Assembly (NCBI GenBank): GCA_022414725.1
Contig: CM039464.1
Span: 39,251,134-39,315,133 of the forward strand
Direction: 5' to 3'
From: Microglena sp. YARC
Taxonomy: Eukaryota; Chlorophyta; Chlorophyceae; Chlamydomonadales; Chlamydomonadaceae
Length of the DNA: 64,000 nt
In this document: positions 54,611 to 64,000 of the stretch, one piece after another
How positions within the stretch are numbered: position 1 is the stretch's first letter
How the letters are laid out: every line of letters starts with the position of its first letter
Position numbers and translations under genes: made by a program
The notes under the pieces: model-generated
Database searches by the model: none
What the model was told of the DNA's origin: nothing
What the model saw: only the letters and a program-made list of their open reading frames with translations

Positions 54611-56083
54611 ATGTATTCAATGGGAGCTCAACAAAACAGGGTGCAACAAGGTAAGATCGATAGGAAATCGAACCGCCGAGAGAAACAAGCTGCTCAATTC
54701 CGCCTCGCTTCCCCACCTTCCCACCACACCGCCGCATACCTCGTTCCCCTGACTACCACACCGCACTACCTTACAAACTGCAAACATCTCAACAATACAC
54801 CCATTGGCCATCTTCGAAACCCCATACTCTTTAAGCCTCCCACAGCTACTAATACCGCCCCTCGCGGCGTGGGTGCAAGTCCCGATATGCCCCTCGTGGC
54901 ATTGTCGTCTCTGACGATTAATACAGCCTCCCATGGCGTGGGTGCAAGTCCCGATGTGCCCCTCGTGGCATCATCGTCTCTGACGATTAACACAGCCTCC
55001 CATGGCGTGGGTGCAAGTCCCGATGTGCCCCTCACGGCATTGTCCTTCCCGACAAAATTAACCAATAACGAAGCTGCAAGTCCTTATGCTCACAACCAAC
55101 TTTACAATCAACCTTGGACAACTGTGTCCTACAACTCTTCTCCCATCTTCTGCAAAACTAACGACAACTCGTACTCCCCTGCAGTCCTGATCGCCTATCC
55201 CTTCATCATCCGTTCTAAGGGTGAAGAGATCTACAACAGCGAAGGGAGGCCGATTCCCACTCCTCCCTACCGTCCTAGATACATCCGCAAAGCAAGGGAC
55301 ATCCAGTTGATCTCTGAGAGACTCAAGTCCAACCCTCAACCTCCGTCCCCCCTTGGAGAGTCAACCTTCCAGCATCTTGATCCCTTTGCTGACACGCTCT
55401 CCAAATACAAAATCCTCCCGGTGCACACCACCACCGACAATGAGGAGATTTACGAGCTAACTCTCAGTGGCATCTATGGACGCGACCCTAGCATCCTTGC
55501 TGAGGGTCCCCTTTCTACGCCACAATCTCTGACCTTTCCTGTCGGCGCACACCCGTGCACGGACGCAGCTGCGGTGGTCCATACCATACGCGATATCATC
55601 GCGAACAGACCCCAGGACGGTCTTTTCAAAAGTGGAGTATCTGTGGACCAAGTTACGAACACCTCCATGCCTGGAAAGCCACCAGTATGGTCAATCAAGC
55701 TGTTTGCTAACAACGACATGCTTTCCCTGGCTGGCCTGGCTATTATAGAGGACTTCAACAACTTTGCAGTCCTCTCCACAGCCAACAAGCTGGAGAAGGG
55801 GGTTCCCAAGGTCACCACTCCTCGGGTAACCAACCAACACATCCTGAACTGCAAAACGCACTTCAGCACTGAGGAGGACTCTCTCCTCCACCTTCCCTAC
55901 CCCTCAGATCCTTCAGCTAAGATCAACTGGCACAACCGGCAATGTGCTATCTCCATGCTGGTTGGACCAACCATCCTGTCCACCATCGGGGTACCAGGAC
56001 CTGTTCAGCTAACCCCTCTGGCAGCAGCCCAAACAGGGAATCCAGTGCCCAGGACGGGCTGGATACTGCTAACTCAACCTTGA
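54611..56083 (+). CDS. Retrotransposon ORF, unrecognised (490 codons)
   Basis: The frame opens MYSMGAQQNRVQQGKIDRKS with a basic N-terminus. It has three tandem ~24-residue repeats (NTASHGVGASPDVPLVASSS-like, codons about 90-160), then a globular part including PVWSIKLFANNDMLSLAGLA and HFSTEEDSLLHLPYPSDPSA. No zinc knuckle or coiled coil is evident; an RRM-like fold in the second half is possible but unproven. Near its end, the frame that begins QDGLDTANSTLREIPYVFP (different register, to 56235) looks more coding than this frame's own tail, so a frameshift near 56030 probably joins it to an acidic/basic segment (TDPEDQSDGSKRQR). It is presumed to be an RNA-binding ORF1-type protein by position only. 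Confidence 0.55.
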   Translation: MYSMGAQQNRVQQGKIDRKSNRREKQAAQFRLASPPSHHTAAYLVPLTTTPHYLTNCKHLNNTPIGHLRNPILFKPPTATNTAPRGVGASPDMPLVALSSLTINTASHGVGASPDVPLVASSSLTINTASHGVGASPDVPLTALSFPTKLTNNEAASPYAHNQLYNQPWTTVSYNSSPIFCKTNDNSYSPAVLIAYPFIIRSKGEEIYNSEGRPIPTPPYRPRYIRKARDIQLISERLKSNPQPPSPLGESTFQHLDPFADTLSKYKILPVHTTTDNEEIYELTLSGIYGRDPSILAEGPLSTPQSLTFPVGAHPCTDAAAVVHTIRDIIANRPQDGLFKSGVSVDQVTNTSMPGKPPVWSIKLFANNDMLSLAGLAIIEDFNNFAVLSTANKLEKGVPKVTTPRVTNQHILNCKTHFSTEEDSLLHLPYPSDPSAKINWHNRQCAISMLVGPTILSTIGVPGPVQLTPLAAAQTGNPVPRTGWILLTQP

Positions 56084-56265
56084 GGGAGATCCCTTACGTC
56101 TTCCCCAATCCCGCAGCAGAAGGCAGCGACTACACTATGACTGACCCTGAAGACCAGTCAGATGGCTCTAAAAGGCAGAGGACTGAGCCTCACACGGACC
56201 CCCAGCTACTCCCGCACCACCCCTTCCCTTGGTGAGAAACTAACTTCCCTTCAGTTGCCTGGATC

Positions 56266-57526
56266 ATGGAGCAGCAGGGTCACTACCTCACCACCAACTG
56301 GAGGTCCCAGCCTGAGAAGCCAGCATGGTTTCCCAAGTTGGAGAACATCCTGCGCATGGCTGCAGAGTTTGAGGAACGTGATGACCAAGTGTCGGCCCTC
56401 AGGCTACTCAACTTCAGATACCTGAAGAATGGGAGAGACGGCAGGGTCACTGAAGAGTTGCACTTTGCAACTCAAGAGGATAAGGAACACTTTGAATCCT
56501 TGCTCCCCCTCTACATCTCCAACATGCACTTTTCTGCATACTTCACCCACTCCAAGATCCCTCCATATATCTGCAACTCTTCCCTGATTCTGAAGACTGA
56601 GGCCAACACTGCCCTCAGATCCATGACGGACTTCACTGAAGAGGTGAATCGGCTGTGCCAGACAACCGTTGACCTCATGCACGACAAGCAGTGCTGTGAC
56701 TCCTCGGTTGACAGCCTCGACCACTTCTCCCTCTCCTATTGGAATGCTGAAACCTGGGACCAGGCTACTGCCCCAGAGGACTCTCTGTACACCAGGGAGC
56801 TCATCCCCCTGAGACTTCTCTCGAACTATGAAGTCCAATTGGCTATCAAGAGGGGTATCCGCATCATCCAGTCCAGCAGATTGCATGTCCTCACAGCATT
56901 CATCTGCTGCAAAGGACAAGTCAAAGTCAACGGCATCCAGTTTTACTTCCGCCCTGGCTTCATGCCTGACCTGGACCCTACCAAGAAGGACAACCTCCCT
57001 GACTGGGTAGCCCTGGCAGGCTACCTCATTACAAGGGAGATCGGCCATGACAGCACTGGCAAGGTTGTCCCCCTTGACCCTACCATTTTTGGTGCTGACC
57101 TGGCCAGCTGGAAGGAGATTCAGAGCCGCCTCAACATCGAAACCTATGGGCAGAACGTGACTATGTTCTTCCATGCCCTCGCCTCCCTGGCCAAAGCCAA
57201 GCCCTATGGGTTGCCTGCCCCATGGCCCACGGCTAACGCTGAGCTTGACCTTGCTCTTCACCCAGGGATTGGACTTGCTCCTACCCCGGCAGGACCTACC
57301 ACCTGGATGGAACTGCTCCAGACCTATACCCCGCTTCAGGTAAACCACTCTAACAATTTCTCTCCCTGCAGTTCCTTTTTTGACAGCCAGCAGCTACATA
57401 ACTGTACTTTTAATTCCACAGGCAGCCGCCCCTGCCCCAGCAGCTGGACCCAGCCAGCCCAGAAGACAGTCAGCTCCCACAACCAGTGAAGGAGGTGACC
57501 AAGAAGACTGTCTGAAGAAGCCATAG
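56266..57526 (+). CDS. Retrotransposon ORF, unrecognised (about 400 codons), possible 3' intron
   Basis: The open frame 56266-57489 starts MEQQGHYLTTNWRSQPEKPA and contains an acidic helical region, KIPPYICNSSLILKTEAN, GQVKVNGIQFYFRPGFMPD and a C-terminal NVTMFFHALASLAKAKPYGL. No family is recognised. Near the end, TTCAG|GTAAAC (57339/57340) and TTCCACAG|GCAGCC (57421/57422) would define an 82-nt intron. Splicing gives an alternative Ala/Pro-rich C-terminus (AAAPAPAAGPSQPRRQ) ending at TAG 57524-57526. The frame upstream of the ATG is open back to TGA 56233-56235, so the ORF may continue from the preceding segment through that stop. Confidence 0.5.
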
Positions 57527-57546
57527 GGATTTTATGTGCATCCATT

Positions 57547-58510
57547 ATGATCCCCTGCTTCTTAGTCATAGACTTCTATAGCACTCTTCTGATTGTCCCT
57601 CTCCTTATGGCTACTTGTTGGATCATAGGGTGTACCAAGCTATTGACAACAGTACAGAGTACACCCACTATTGATAAGTCAATCGTGAACAGCTTCCTTC
57701 TTCTGAAACACTCTGCAAAGCAGAATTCTAGCTGTGAACCTAATAGGAAATCCTGTACTCAGGACATTAGAACCTTGACTCATCCTACCTGGGATACAGC
57801 TCCTAGGGGAGGTAGACCTACTTCCAGACTTCGTTCCACTTCTGTAAACAGCTCTAGCTATTGGGAACCCCAAATAGACTGTCACTGTCAAGTTCATTCT
57901 ATTATCGCCTACCTCGGATACAAGGCCCTGGACTACAAAGAGGTCCTACAGTTCTCCATAAACCTCAACACACACGTCACTAACTACACTCAACATGAGT
58001 GGGATCTAGAACGTTGCTACTTCAACAAACTAACCGGTAACTACACAATCCCTTTAGTCAACTATTACCTGGCTAACAGGAAATCTCACTTAGGCTCTCT
58101 CATTGGCCACAGGAACTCACAAACATATACTCCATCCCATCCTCCCCCTACTACACCAACAACTGAAGACACATCTGAGAACTATTCTGCAGGAGTTATG
58201 CCTGGCAGCACTAAACAGCAAAATTTTATCTCGGCTTCCTCCCAGCTGCACAAGGTTTATCCTCCACTACAACTGTGGATATGGACATGCTACAACCATT
58301 AAGCAAATTAATGGTAAGTGGTGGGACATGAACTCTGAACACAACGGCCCTAGTCTTCTCCACTCACAAGATTGGATAAAACTCCAAGGGCACATCTACA
58401 CTCTTACCAAAGCATCACCCTCCTTCCTTTCACACCCTTTTCAACCAGAAATTAACCACACACCAGGCCACCCTACTAGGGAGACTGTTGACATTGATCT
58501 CCCCTACTAG
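57547..58510 (+). pseudogene. Josephin-like cysteine protease (deubiquitinase-like) ORF with N-terminal membrane segment, frameshifted
   Basis: Two overlapping frames make up one domain: 57547-58302 and 58103-58510 (+1 register). The N-terminus MIPCFLVIDFYSTLLIVPLL continues hydrophobic to residue 29, like a membrane anchor. Residues 109-117 read Q-IDCH-C-QV-H, matching the Josephin active-site pattern (Gln9, Cys14, His17 in ataxin-3) in exact spacing. GNYTIPLVNYYLANRKSH resembles the 'G.F.I.VI..AL' helix that follows. In the second frame, RFILHYNCGYGHATTIKQIN then GKWWDMNSEHNGPSLL places His (58286-58288) and Asn (58331-58333) 15 residues apart, as in ataxin-3 His119/Asn134, with the W-x-x-x-[DN]-S context. 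A Pro/Thr-rich segment sits between the halves. The frame break near 58190-58250 has no GT donor to explain it. The domain call is by motif and spacing; ubiquitin as substrate is inferred. Confidence 0.55.
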
Positions 58511-58555
58511 TAAACACCACACCCACTCACAAACCGTCCTGACTCTCCCCACAGT

Positions 58556-58703
58556 ATGGACCACATAACTTCCCCATGGCCTGCAGAACTCACAGATCAC
58601 AAAAACTTACCAGATCAGGATAACTCCTCAGATCTAACTTTCTCTGATCTCCTAGACTCCACCCTATCAGATCAAGAAGATCCCATAGATTCCCCTCTTT
58701 AAA
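58556..58703 (+). other. Short acidic ORF before the endonuclease-RT frame
   Basis: A 48-codon frame starting MDHITSPWPAELTDHKNLPD and ending in an acidic stretch (LSDQEDPIDSPL). It lies in the register one base off the endonuclease-RT frame and may be its displaced N-terminus. Confidence 0.25.
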
Positions 58704-60801
58704 TCAAACACACCCCACAGAAACTATTTACTTAGTCTCTGACGATGAGGAACCTCCCAGATCAAAAACAAAAAAAACATCTCCTACAAAGAAAAATAAT
58801 TTAACTACCAAACGCTCACACCCCTGCACACACCAGATGCACAACACACCTCTCCCTATACCTAGCAAAGTTGTCCTTCCTGACTTCACTAAGTTTCGCC
58901 AATGCAGAATTTTTGGGGCAGAACCTCCTACCAAGAAACCTGCTCCTTCCAGACTCACCACCAAAACCCTTCCAACGAAAAGAATTAAAATTACTCATAC
59001 TACTTCATATCCTGTTCAACAACAGCAAACTGCACTCTATCTCACTAACATTATCACCTCCAATTGCAGAGGCATTTTCTCATCCTGGGAAACACTCTAT
59101 GACCATATTCGAACTAATGCGCCAGACATTGCTATTCTCACCGAAACAAAACTCACCTCCAACAATACAGGCATAATTAATATGATCAAACAAGACCTCT
59201 CTGACTACCACTTTCATCACAGCAGCAAAACCATTAAGCAAGCTACCAATGCAGACAACATTGTTACCCGCTCAGCTGGAGTCATCACACTTATCAAAAA
59301 GACTCTTACTGCACACCTAATTAAACATGAAATCCCCACTGACATAGCTGGTCACCTCACTCATCAAACTATTAACAACATCACTCACATCCTAGGTGTC
59401 TACATGCCCTGCAATGATCCTGCCAAAAGAGCCCGCATCTATGAACACATCCACTACATCATATCCCAGAACCCCTCTCACCACTATATTGCAGGGGGAG
59501 ACTGGAATGCAGCTTACTACCTTACTGATAGAAGCAACACAGTACATCACCTGGAGGACCAGCCTCACTACCTGCATCTTAATAAATATTCAATTCACAT
59601 CCAACCATCTCCACGTCCCCATACTTATTCAGACAACACCTCGTACAGCAGCAGGATAGATGACATCATTCTCATCAACCCTCCACCTGCAACCATGGTG
59701 ACAGAAACCACACACCAAATGGGAGACACGCTTGACCACTTGACCCTGGAACAACAAATTACCTCCTCTCTCTTTCCACCTCCCAACCTGGACACACCAC
59801 CTCACAATCCAACACCCCAACTGCTACTCCCTCTCAAGCAACAGGACATGGCCAAAGCCAAAGAGGCAATCTCAAATAAATTTCTCCATCAATTCCAACA
59901 CAGCCACATCAACATAAATAAAGCCTGGACTATAGCACAAACTTTACTGGGAGAAGATAAAACATCTGCACACATCCAATCTATTAGACAAGAACTCACA
60001 GCCACCATGCCAGAAAATCTTAACAGCATGGCAGATCATCTCATGATCACTTTACACCAAGCTCTCTCTATCATGACTGACATCTGCCCCACTAAGTCTA
60101 GCACACCAGGCATTTTTTTGCCCAGACAAACTGCTAAAACCTACTGACGTCTTAACTACCATATTAAACACATTAAAGCACTTCGAACAGCCTCCAATCA
60201 TCTTGACCAACAACAATACATGATGCTCAGAAGCACACCTCATACGGCAGGCACATACTCACCTACCACCAAAATTAAAATACAACAGCACCTACAAAAC
60301 TTACTCCTCCCTGACTACTGCCTCTCCCTAACTGCTGATATTAAACAAAGTATTACAGAACTACGACACATGCAGGCTGCACTCAAAGAGGAGAGAGCAA
60401 CTGCCTCCATCAAGAAATTCAGACGCCGCCTCAGCACACAGGCACGACAAACTCACAGGTATATTTTCTCTCCTGAAAATTACACACACACACCCACTGC
60501 CCTACTGGATGCATCCTCAAACACACTTAGCACCAGTACCCAGGGTCTCCTGGAAGTTTTGACCGAACACATGGGTAAACTTATGTCACCTCCCACACCA
60601 CCCATTTTAGATGATTATACCCGACATGCCACTCCCCCTCCATGGGAAACACACACAGACAAATACCACCTTGAAACTCCAGCCAACTCCATACAAACCA
60701 CTGCCTCCCCTTACACCTATCTCTCCTCCTCAACCACCTATGATGACTGCATCAGGAAACTCTCCACTAACAAAGCCACAGGCCCAGACGGCATACCTAA
60801 T

Positions 60802-62177
60802 TACATTACATTACATTACATTACATGTTAAAGTCTACTTGACACCGCGAGGGTGTATGAGACTCTGTGCTTTAAACAAAAAGAAAAAGCACCCACAAAG
60901 CAAAAAACCCCATTACATCAGGGGTGTGTCGAGGACAAACAAACCAAACTCCCAACCACCGTTTTGGTGGCGTAGGTATTAAACCCCTTAGAGCAGGACC
61001 CAGATCTCAACCACTTACAGTGGCGGAGGTAAGAAGCTAACAAATGAGAAGTCTCAAGAAGAAAAAAAAAGGGATAATAAATTACGGTGCCACTAAGCAG
61101 TCCAGGCTTCCTGTCTTGCTCTTCTACAAGTAGAAAGATAGTCGGCTAGGTTGCTCCAAAAAGACTTAGTGCCATTTCCATTCATAAAGGTTCTGAATGT
61201 GGAATCGCAGAATTCCACATTTCCATACGGTTAAGTCGGTATCCTCATGGACATGCCTATAAATATCTGTAAACAGATTCTGGTAGCGGAGGCGAATATC
61301 ATTATAAAAAGGGCACTCAAACATATGCATTTCATCCTCAGTTTTTTGGAACCCACACATTTGACAGTGTCTCATTGAGCGAGGGATGTGTGCTCTATCC
61401 ACCACCCTCATTCTTTCTGTGTTCAGCCAATGGGAACCCATTCTAAACTGTGGCTATAGAACGAATCTGATCCTGCTTATGTAAGGCGGATGTAAGGGAA
61501 TCAAGCCATTCTCATCATTGCTGTTGGCTGCGAACCATTTTTGGTATCGGAGGCGTTTTAAAGCCAACCCTTCTCTCATCAGGGATGTCTCTAACTGCAT
61601 TGGTGTCACTTGGGTACTTAAACCTCCATGACTCAAAAAACTTCAGACATAATACCTTCGACATCGACAGCCTCCAAAATGTTGATGTTTTTACTGGATC
61701 CTAGCTTGTGGAGAGCACAACGCAAGTCATGAACCAGCCAGTGTTGGAGTCAAAAGATTCCTCAAGAGCCATTCTAATGAGATCCTCAGGTTCTTTATGT
61801 ATGGTCTTGTTCCAGAAGCGCAAAGCTTGTTTAAGCCAAGCAAAACACAACGGGGTTCTACCCAGCTCTTCCATGATAATATTAGATGTAGTAGATTGGC
61901 AAACACCCAACATTTGTTTAAGTATACCTCTATGCCATTTCTCACAAGCATGGTCATTTGAGATAAGTGTGTTGTTCAGAATAGAAGGAGCCCACACCTC
62001 ACAGCCAAAATTCAGGATAGGTTGTACAAGAGAATCAAACAGGTGGGTGAGAATATCAATATTGTATATCTCCATAGTATGGCATCGCCTACGAAGCATG
62101 TGGTGTGCCTTTTGGGCCTTAGTGAGCATCCTAGAAAAAGCAGCTTTTGCACGATTGCTTGAGTCACCATCCACCAT
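60802..62177 (-). mobile_element. 5'-truncated LINE inserted antisense in the RT domain, (TGTAA)n tail
   Basis: On the minus strand the element ends in TGTAATGTAATGTAATGTAA at 60802-60826. It is flanked by CTAAT on both sides (60797-60801 and 62178-62182), which restores the host reading GIPN-ELL. Minus-strand frames 61701-62177, 61454-61636 and 61166-61441 form the C-terminal region of a LINE ORF2: HLFDSLVQPILNFGCEVWAP, then HIPRSMRHCQMCGFQKTEDE and MHMFECPFYNDI, a C-x2-C...H-x4-C type zinc motif. The ORF is frameshifted near 61730. About 1.4 kb of the element's 3' end is present. Confidence 0.85.
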
Positions 62178-62260
62178 CTAATGAACTACTCATGTGCCTC
62201 CCACAGGAAATGCTTGAGTCACCATCTAATGAACTACTCATGTGCCTCCCACAGGAAATG
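62158..62260. repeat. 48-bp duplication at the 5' junction of the LINE insertion
   Basis: cttgagtcaccat(ccaccat)ctaatg then aactactcatgtgcctccca and caggaaatg occurs twice, ending at 62212 and 62260. Each copy joins the 5' end of the inserted LINE to host RT sequence, so the duplication spans the junction and occurred at or after insertion. Confidence 0.85.
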
Positions 62261-63666
62261 CACCTCACCTTACACAAACTCATGCAGCTAGTATGGATCC
62301 TGGGAGAAACACCAGACTGCTGGAAAATCTCCCACACAGTCATGCTCTACAAAAAATCAGATCCTTGCTTACCCCAAAACTACAGGCCAATAGGCCTTAA
62401 CAATGCTGTAGCCAAACTGTGGACCTCTCTTGTTACCAACACTATTACTACCTACTCTGAAACCAATCACATTCTTAGTGCCTGCCAAGAGGGTTTCAGA
62501 AAAGACAAAAGTACCTATAGACAACTCTTGACCCTTCTCCACAACATTGAGGATGCTGCCCTCTTCCACCAGGACCTTTATGCTGCCTACTTTGACTTTA
62601 GCTCTGCCTTCAACATGATTGATCACCAAAAACTTCTCTGCATTATGCACAGCTTGGGTTATACCCATGATACTATAGATACAATTAAACGAATTTACAC
62701 AAACTCTACTACACATATCCTCCTTAACAATACATCTGGCTCCCCTATCCCCATCACTAGGGGCACTATCCAGGGAGACACTCTCTCCCCCTTACTCTTC
62801 ATTATTTTTCTAGAACCCCTACACAGATGGCTCCGTTCTGGAGGACAAGGATACAGAGCAGCATCCCTACCCTCCACAGCAGCAGATGAAAACCACACTA
62901 GCAGCTTGGGTATGCTGACGACACTGCCGTCCTAACCGGCAGCTCAGAGGACCTTCGCATCCAATGTGGTAAAGTTCAAACTTTTAGTATCTGGTCGGGC
63001 ATTCCTCTTAACGCCACTAAATGTGTGGTTAGTGGCATACTCCACAAATCACACCCCTCACAACCTACTCACAACAACACTCTCAAACAAAGGCTAGAAA
63101 AAATTCCTTTGGGTAATTCCTATGCTACCTACCAGCCACCAGACCAAGCCTATAAATACCTGGGGGTTCACATCTCACTTACCTTAAATTGGAAAACTCA
63201 ACTTCACTCTACTATTGAAACCATCCACAACAAAGGCTTGAGCATCCTCACTAAAAGCTAAAAAATAGGGCAACCCCCACCCAATGTCTACGAAATAATC
63301 TCACAATGTGTCAGAGCAGCTATTAAATACCCCATGATAGTAGCTCCCTTTTCACTAACCGACATTCATGTCATTGACAGAGCAGTATTAAAAACAGTTA
63401 AACTCTGCTGCTCCCTTCCTAGATCCTTTCCGACAAGAGCACTCCACCTCCCCAAAACAGAGGCAGGACTAGGGGTGCCCTCTCTACTCACTGAATATAC
63501 TCAGATTACTGCAACAGCCCTCACCCAGTCCATGAACGACCAAGGTCACCTGGGAATTCTCACCAGGGCTCTTCTTGACAAATCAACCTCCACCATGACC
63601 ACTCTAGATCCTCTCTCTCTCTCCCGCAAGCAACTTAAATTTATGTCCCTAGCCCGCCAGCTGGAA

Positions 63667-64000
63667 ATTACATTACATTACATTACATTACATTACATTA
63701 CATTACATTACATTACATTACATTACATTACATTACATTACATTACATTACATTACATTACATTACATGTTAAAGTCTACTTGACACCGCGAGGGTGTAT
63801 GAGACTCTGTGCTTTAAACAAAAAGAAAAAGCACCCACAAAGCAAAAAACCCCATTACATCAGGGGTGTGTCGAGGACAAACAAACCAAACTCCCAACCA
63901 CCGTTTTGGTGGCGTAGGTATTAAACCCCTTAGAGCAGGACCCAGATCTCAACCACTTACAGTGGCGGAGGTAAGAAGCTAACAAATGAGAAGTCTCAAG
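63667..64000 (-). mobile_element. Second antisense copy of the same LINE, running off the window
   Basis: A tail of about 20 TTACA units (63668-63767), then sequence that matches 60826-61060 base for base as far as can be read (gttaaagtctacttgacacc, gtgtgtcgaggacaaacaaa, cagtggcggaggtaagaagc). It interrupts the host element after LARQLE. Confidence 0.9.

Larger units (their letters stand above)
58705..63666 (+). pseudogene. LINE ORF2: APE endonuclease-reverse transcriptase, disrupted
   Basis: The frame is open from about 58705; first ATG 58837. The N-terminal extension has IYLVSDDEE (58726-58752) and Lys-rich stretches. APE residues in order (numbered from 58837): Asn76 (ITSNCRGI), Glu103 (LTETKL), Asp222/Asn224 (GGDWNA), Asp275 (SRIDDIIL), Asp300-His301 (TLDHLTL). 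After an in-frame TGA (60145-60147) the same frame continues to KATGPDGIPN, is split by a LINE insertion (60802-62177), and resumes with ELLMCLPQEM. RT blocks follow: YRPIGLNNAVAKLW, EGFRKDKSTYRQLL, AYFDFSSAFNMIDHQKL (Asp 62594-62596) and RGTIQGDTLSPLLF. A frameshift occurs just before YADD (62911-62922). A TAA (63259-63261) and a second insertion at 63667 complete the damage. ORF2 would nick target DNA and reverse transcribe element RNA. Confidence 0.88.
54361..64000 (+). mobile_element. Damaged non-LTR (LINE-type) retrotransposon, at least 9.3 kb, multi-ORF
   Basis: On the + strand there follow, in order, two unrecognised ORFs (54611-56083, 56266-57489), a Josephin-like protease ORF (57547-58510, frameshifted) and an APE endonuclease-reverse transcriptase ORF (58837 to about 63666). 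No LTRs or integrase are seen, and APE plus RT in one ORF defines a LINE. The element carries stop codons, frameshifts and two antisense LINE insertions, so this copy is dead. The left boundary is uncertain and set after the TATCTAGATA tract. The right end is outside the window or disrupted by the second insertion. The clade was not determined. Confidence 0.8.

Noticed and set aside
55990..56080. Programmed -1 frameshift (CCCAAAC) between the retrotransposon ORFs
   Set aside because: The heptamer is not in the zero frame of the upstream ORF, so the register does not fit; a simple indel is more likely.
6000..60000. CRISPR arrays
   Set aside because: Several regularly spaced repeats exist, but all are eukaryotic micro- and minisatellites without unique spacers or cas genes.

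Overview
This is nuclear DNA from a green alga, most likely a core chlorophyte of the Chlamydomonadales type. The evidence is several intron-rich genes with GT-AG introns, two plastid fibrillin (PAP) genes, an octotricopeptide-repeat (OPR-like) organelle RNA-binding protein, TGTAA poly(A) signals, tRNA-derived SINEs, and a LINE-type retrotransposon with (TGTAA)n tails. No prokaryotic gene organisation is present. Five host genes could be reconstructed exon by exon, with every exon junction in phase.

Layout. 344-1802 (+): the last two exons of a fibrillin gene that begins left of the window. 2663-6145 (-): complete cytosolic ribosomal protein eS17 (six exons, 145 aa). 8387-10837 (-): complete Asterix/UPF0139 protein of the ER PAT complex (four exons, 116 aa). 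13407-15571 (-): complete plastid fibrillin (four exons, 210 aa), with a lipoyl-synthase-like exon fragment inserted in its second intron between 13-bp direct repeats. 16002-39371 (+): a 15-exon, 903-aa helical-repeat protein of the OPR/FASTK-like kind, transcribed divergently from the fibrillin across a 430-bp gap. Its introns hold SINEs, MITEs, micro- and minisatellites, and many partial copies of its own exon edges. 39372-54360 has no recognisable gene: a 48-bp-arm hairpin, about 4.6 kb of a ~129-bp proline-rich minisatellite, a ~230-bp tandem array, a 40-bp tandem array and TATCTAGATA-rich sequence. From about 54.4 kb to the right edge (+) there is a large, damaged non-LTR retrotransposon with two unrecognised ORFs, a Josephin-like cysteine protease ORF, and a broken APE endonuclease-reverse transcriptase ORF. 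Two antisense, 5'-truncated copies of another LINE are inserted in it, the second running off the window.

The host genes do not form a pathway. eS17 and Asterix serve cytosolic translation and ER membrane-protein assembly. The fibrillins act in plastid lipid bodies or thylakoids, and the OPR-like protein should act on organelle RNA. The fibrillin/OPR pair shares one divergent intergenic region and could be co-expressed.

The most notable observations are: (i) a Josephin-type protease signature (Q-x4-C-x2-H, then H-x14-N) encoded in a retrotransposon; (ii) repeated duplication of exon-intron junctions, splice sites included, at most exons of the OPR-like gene; (iii) the lipoyl-synthase-like fragment with flanking direct repeats.
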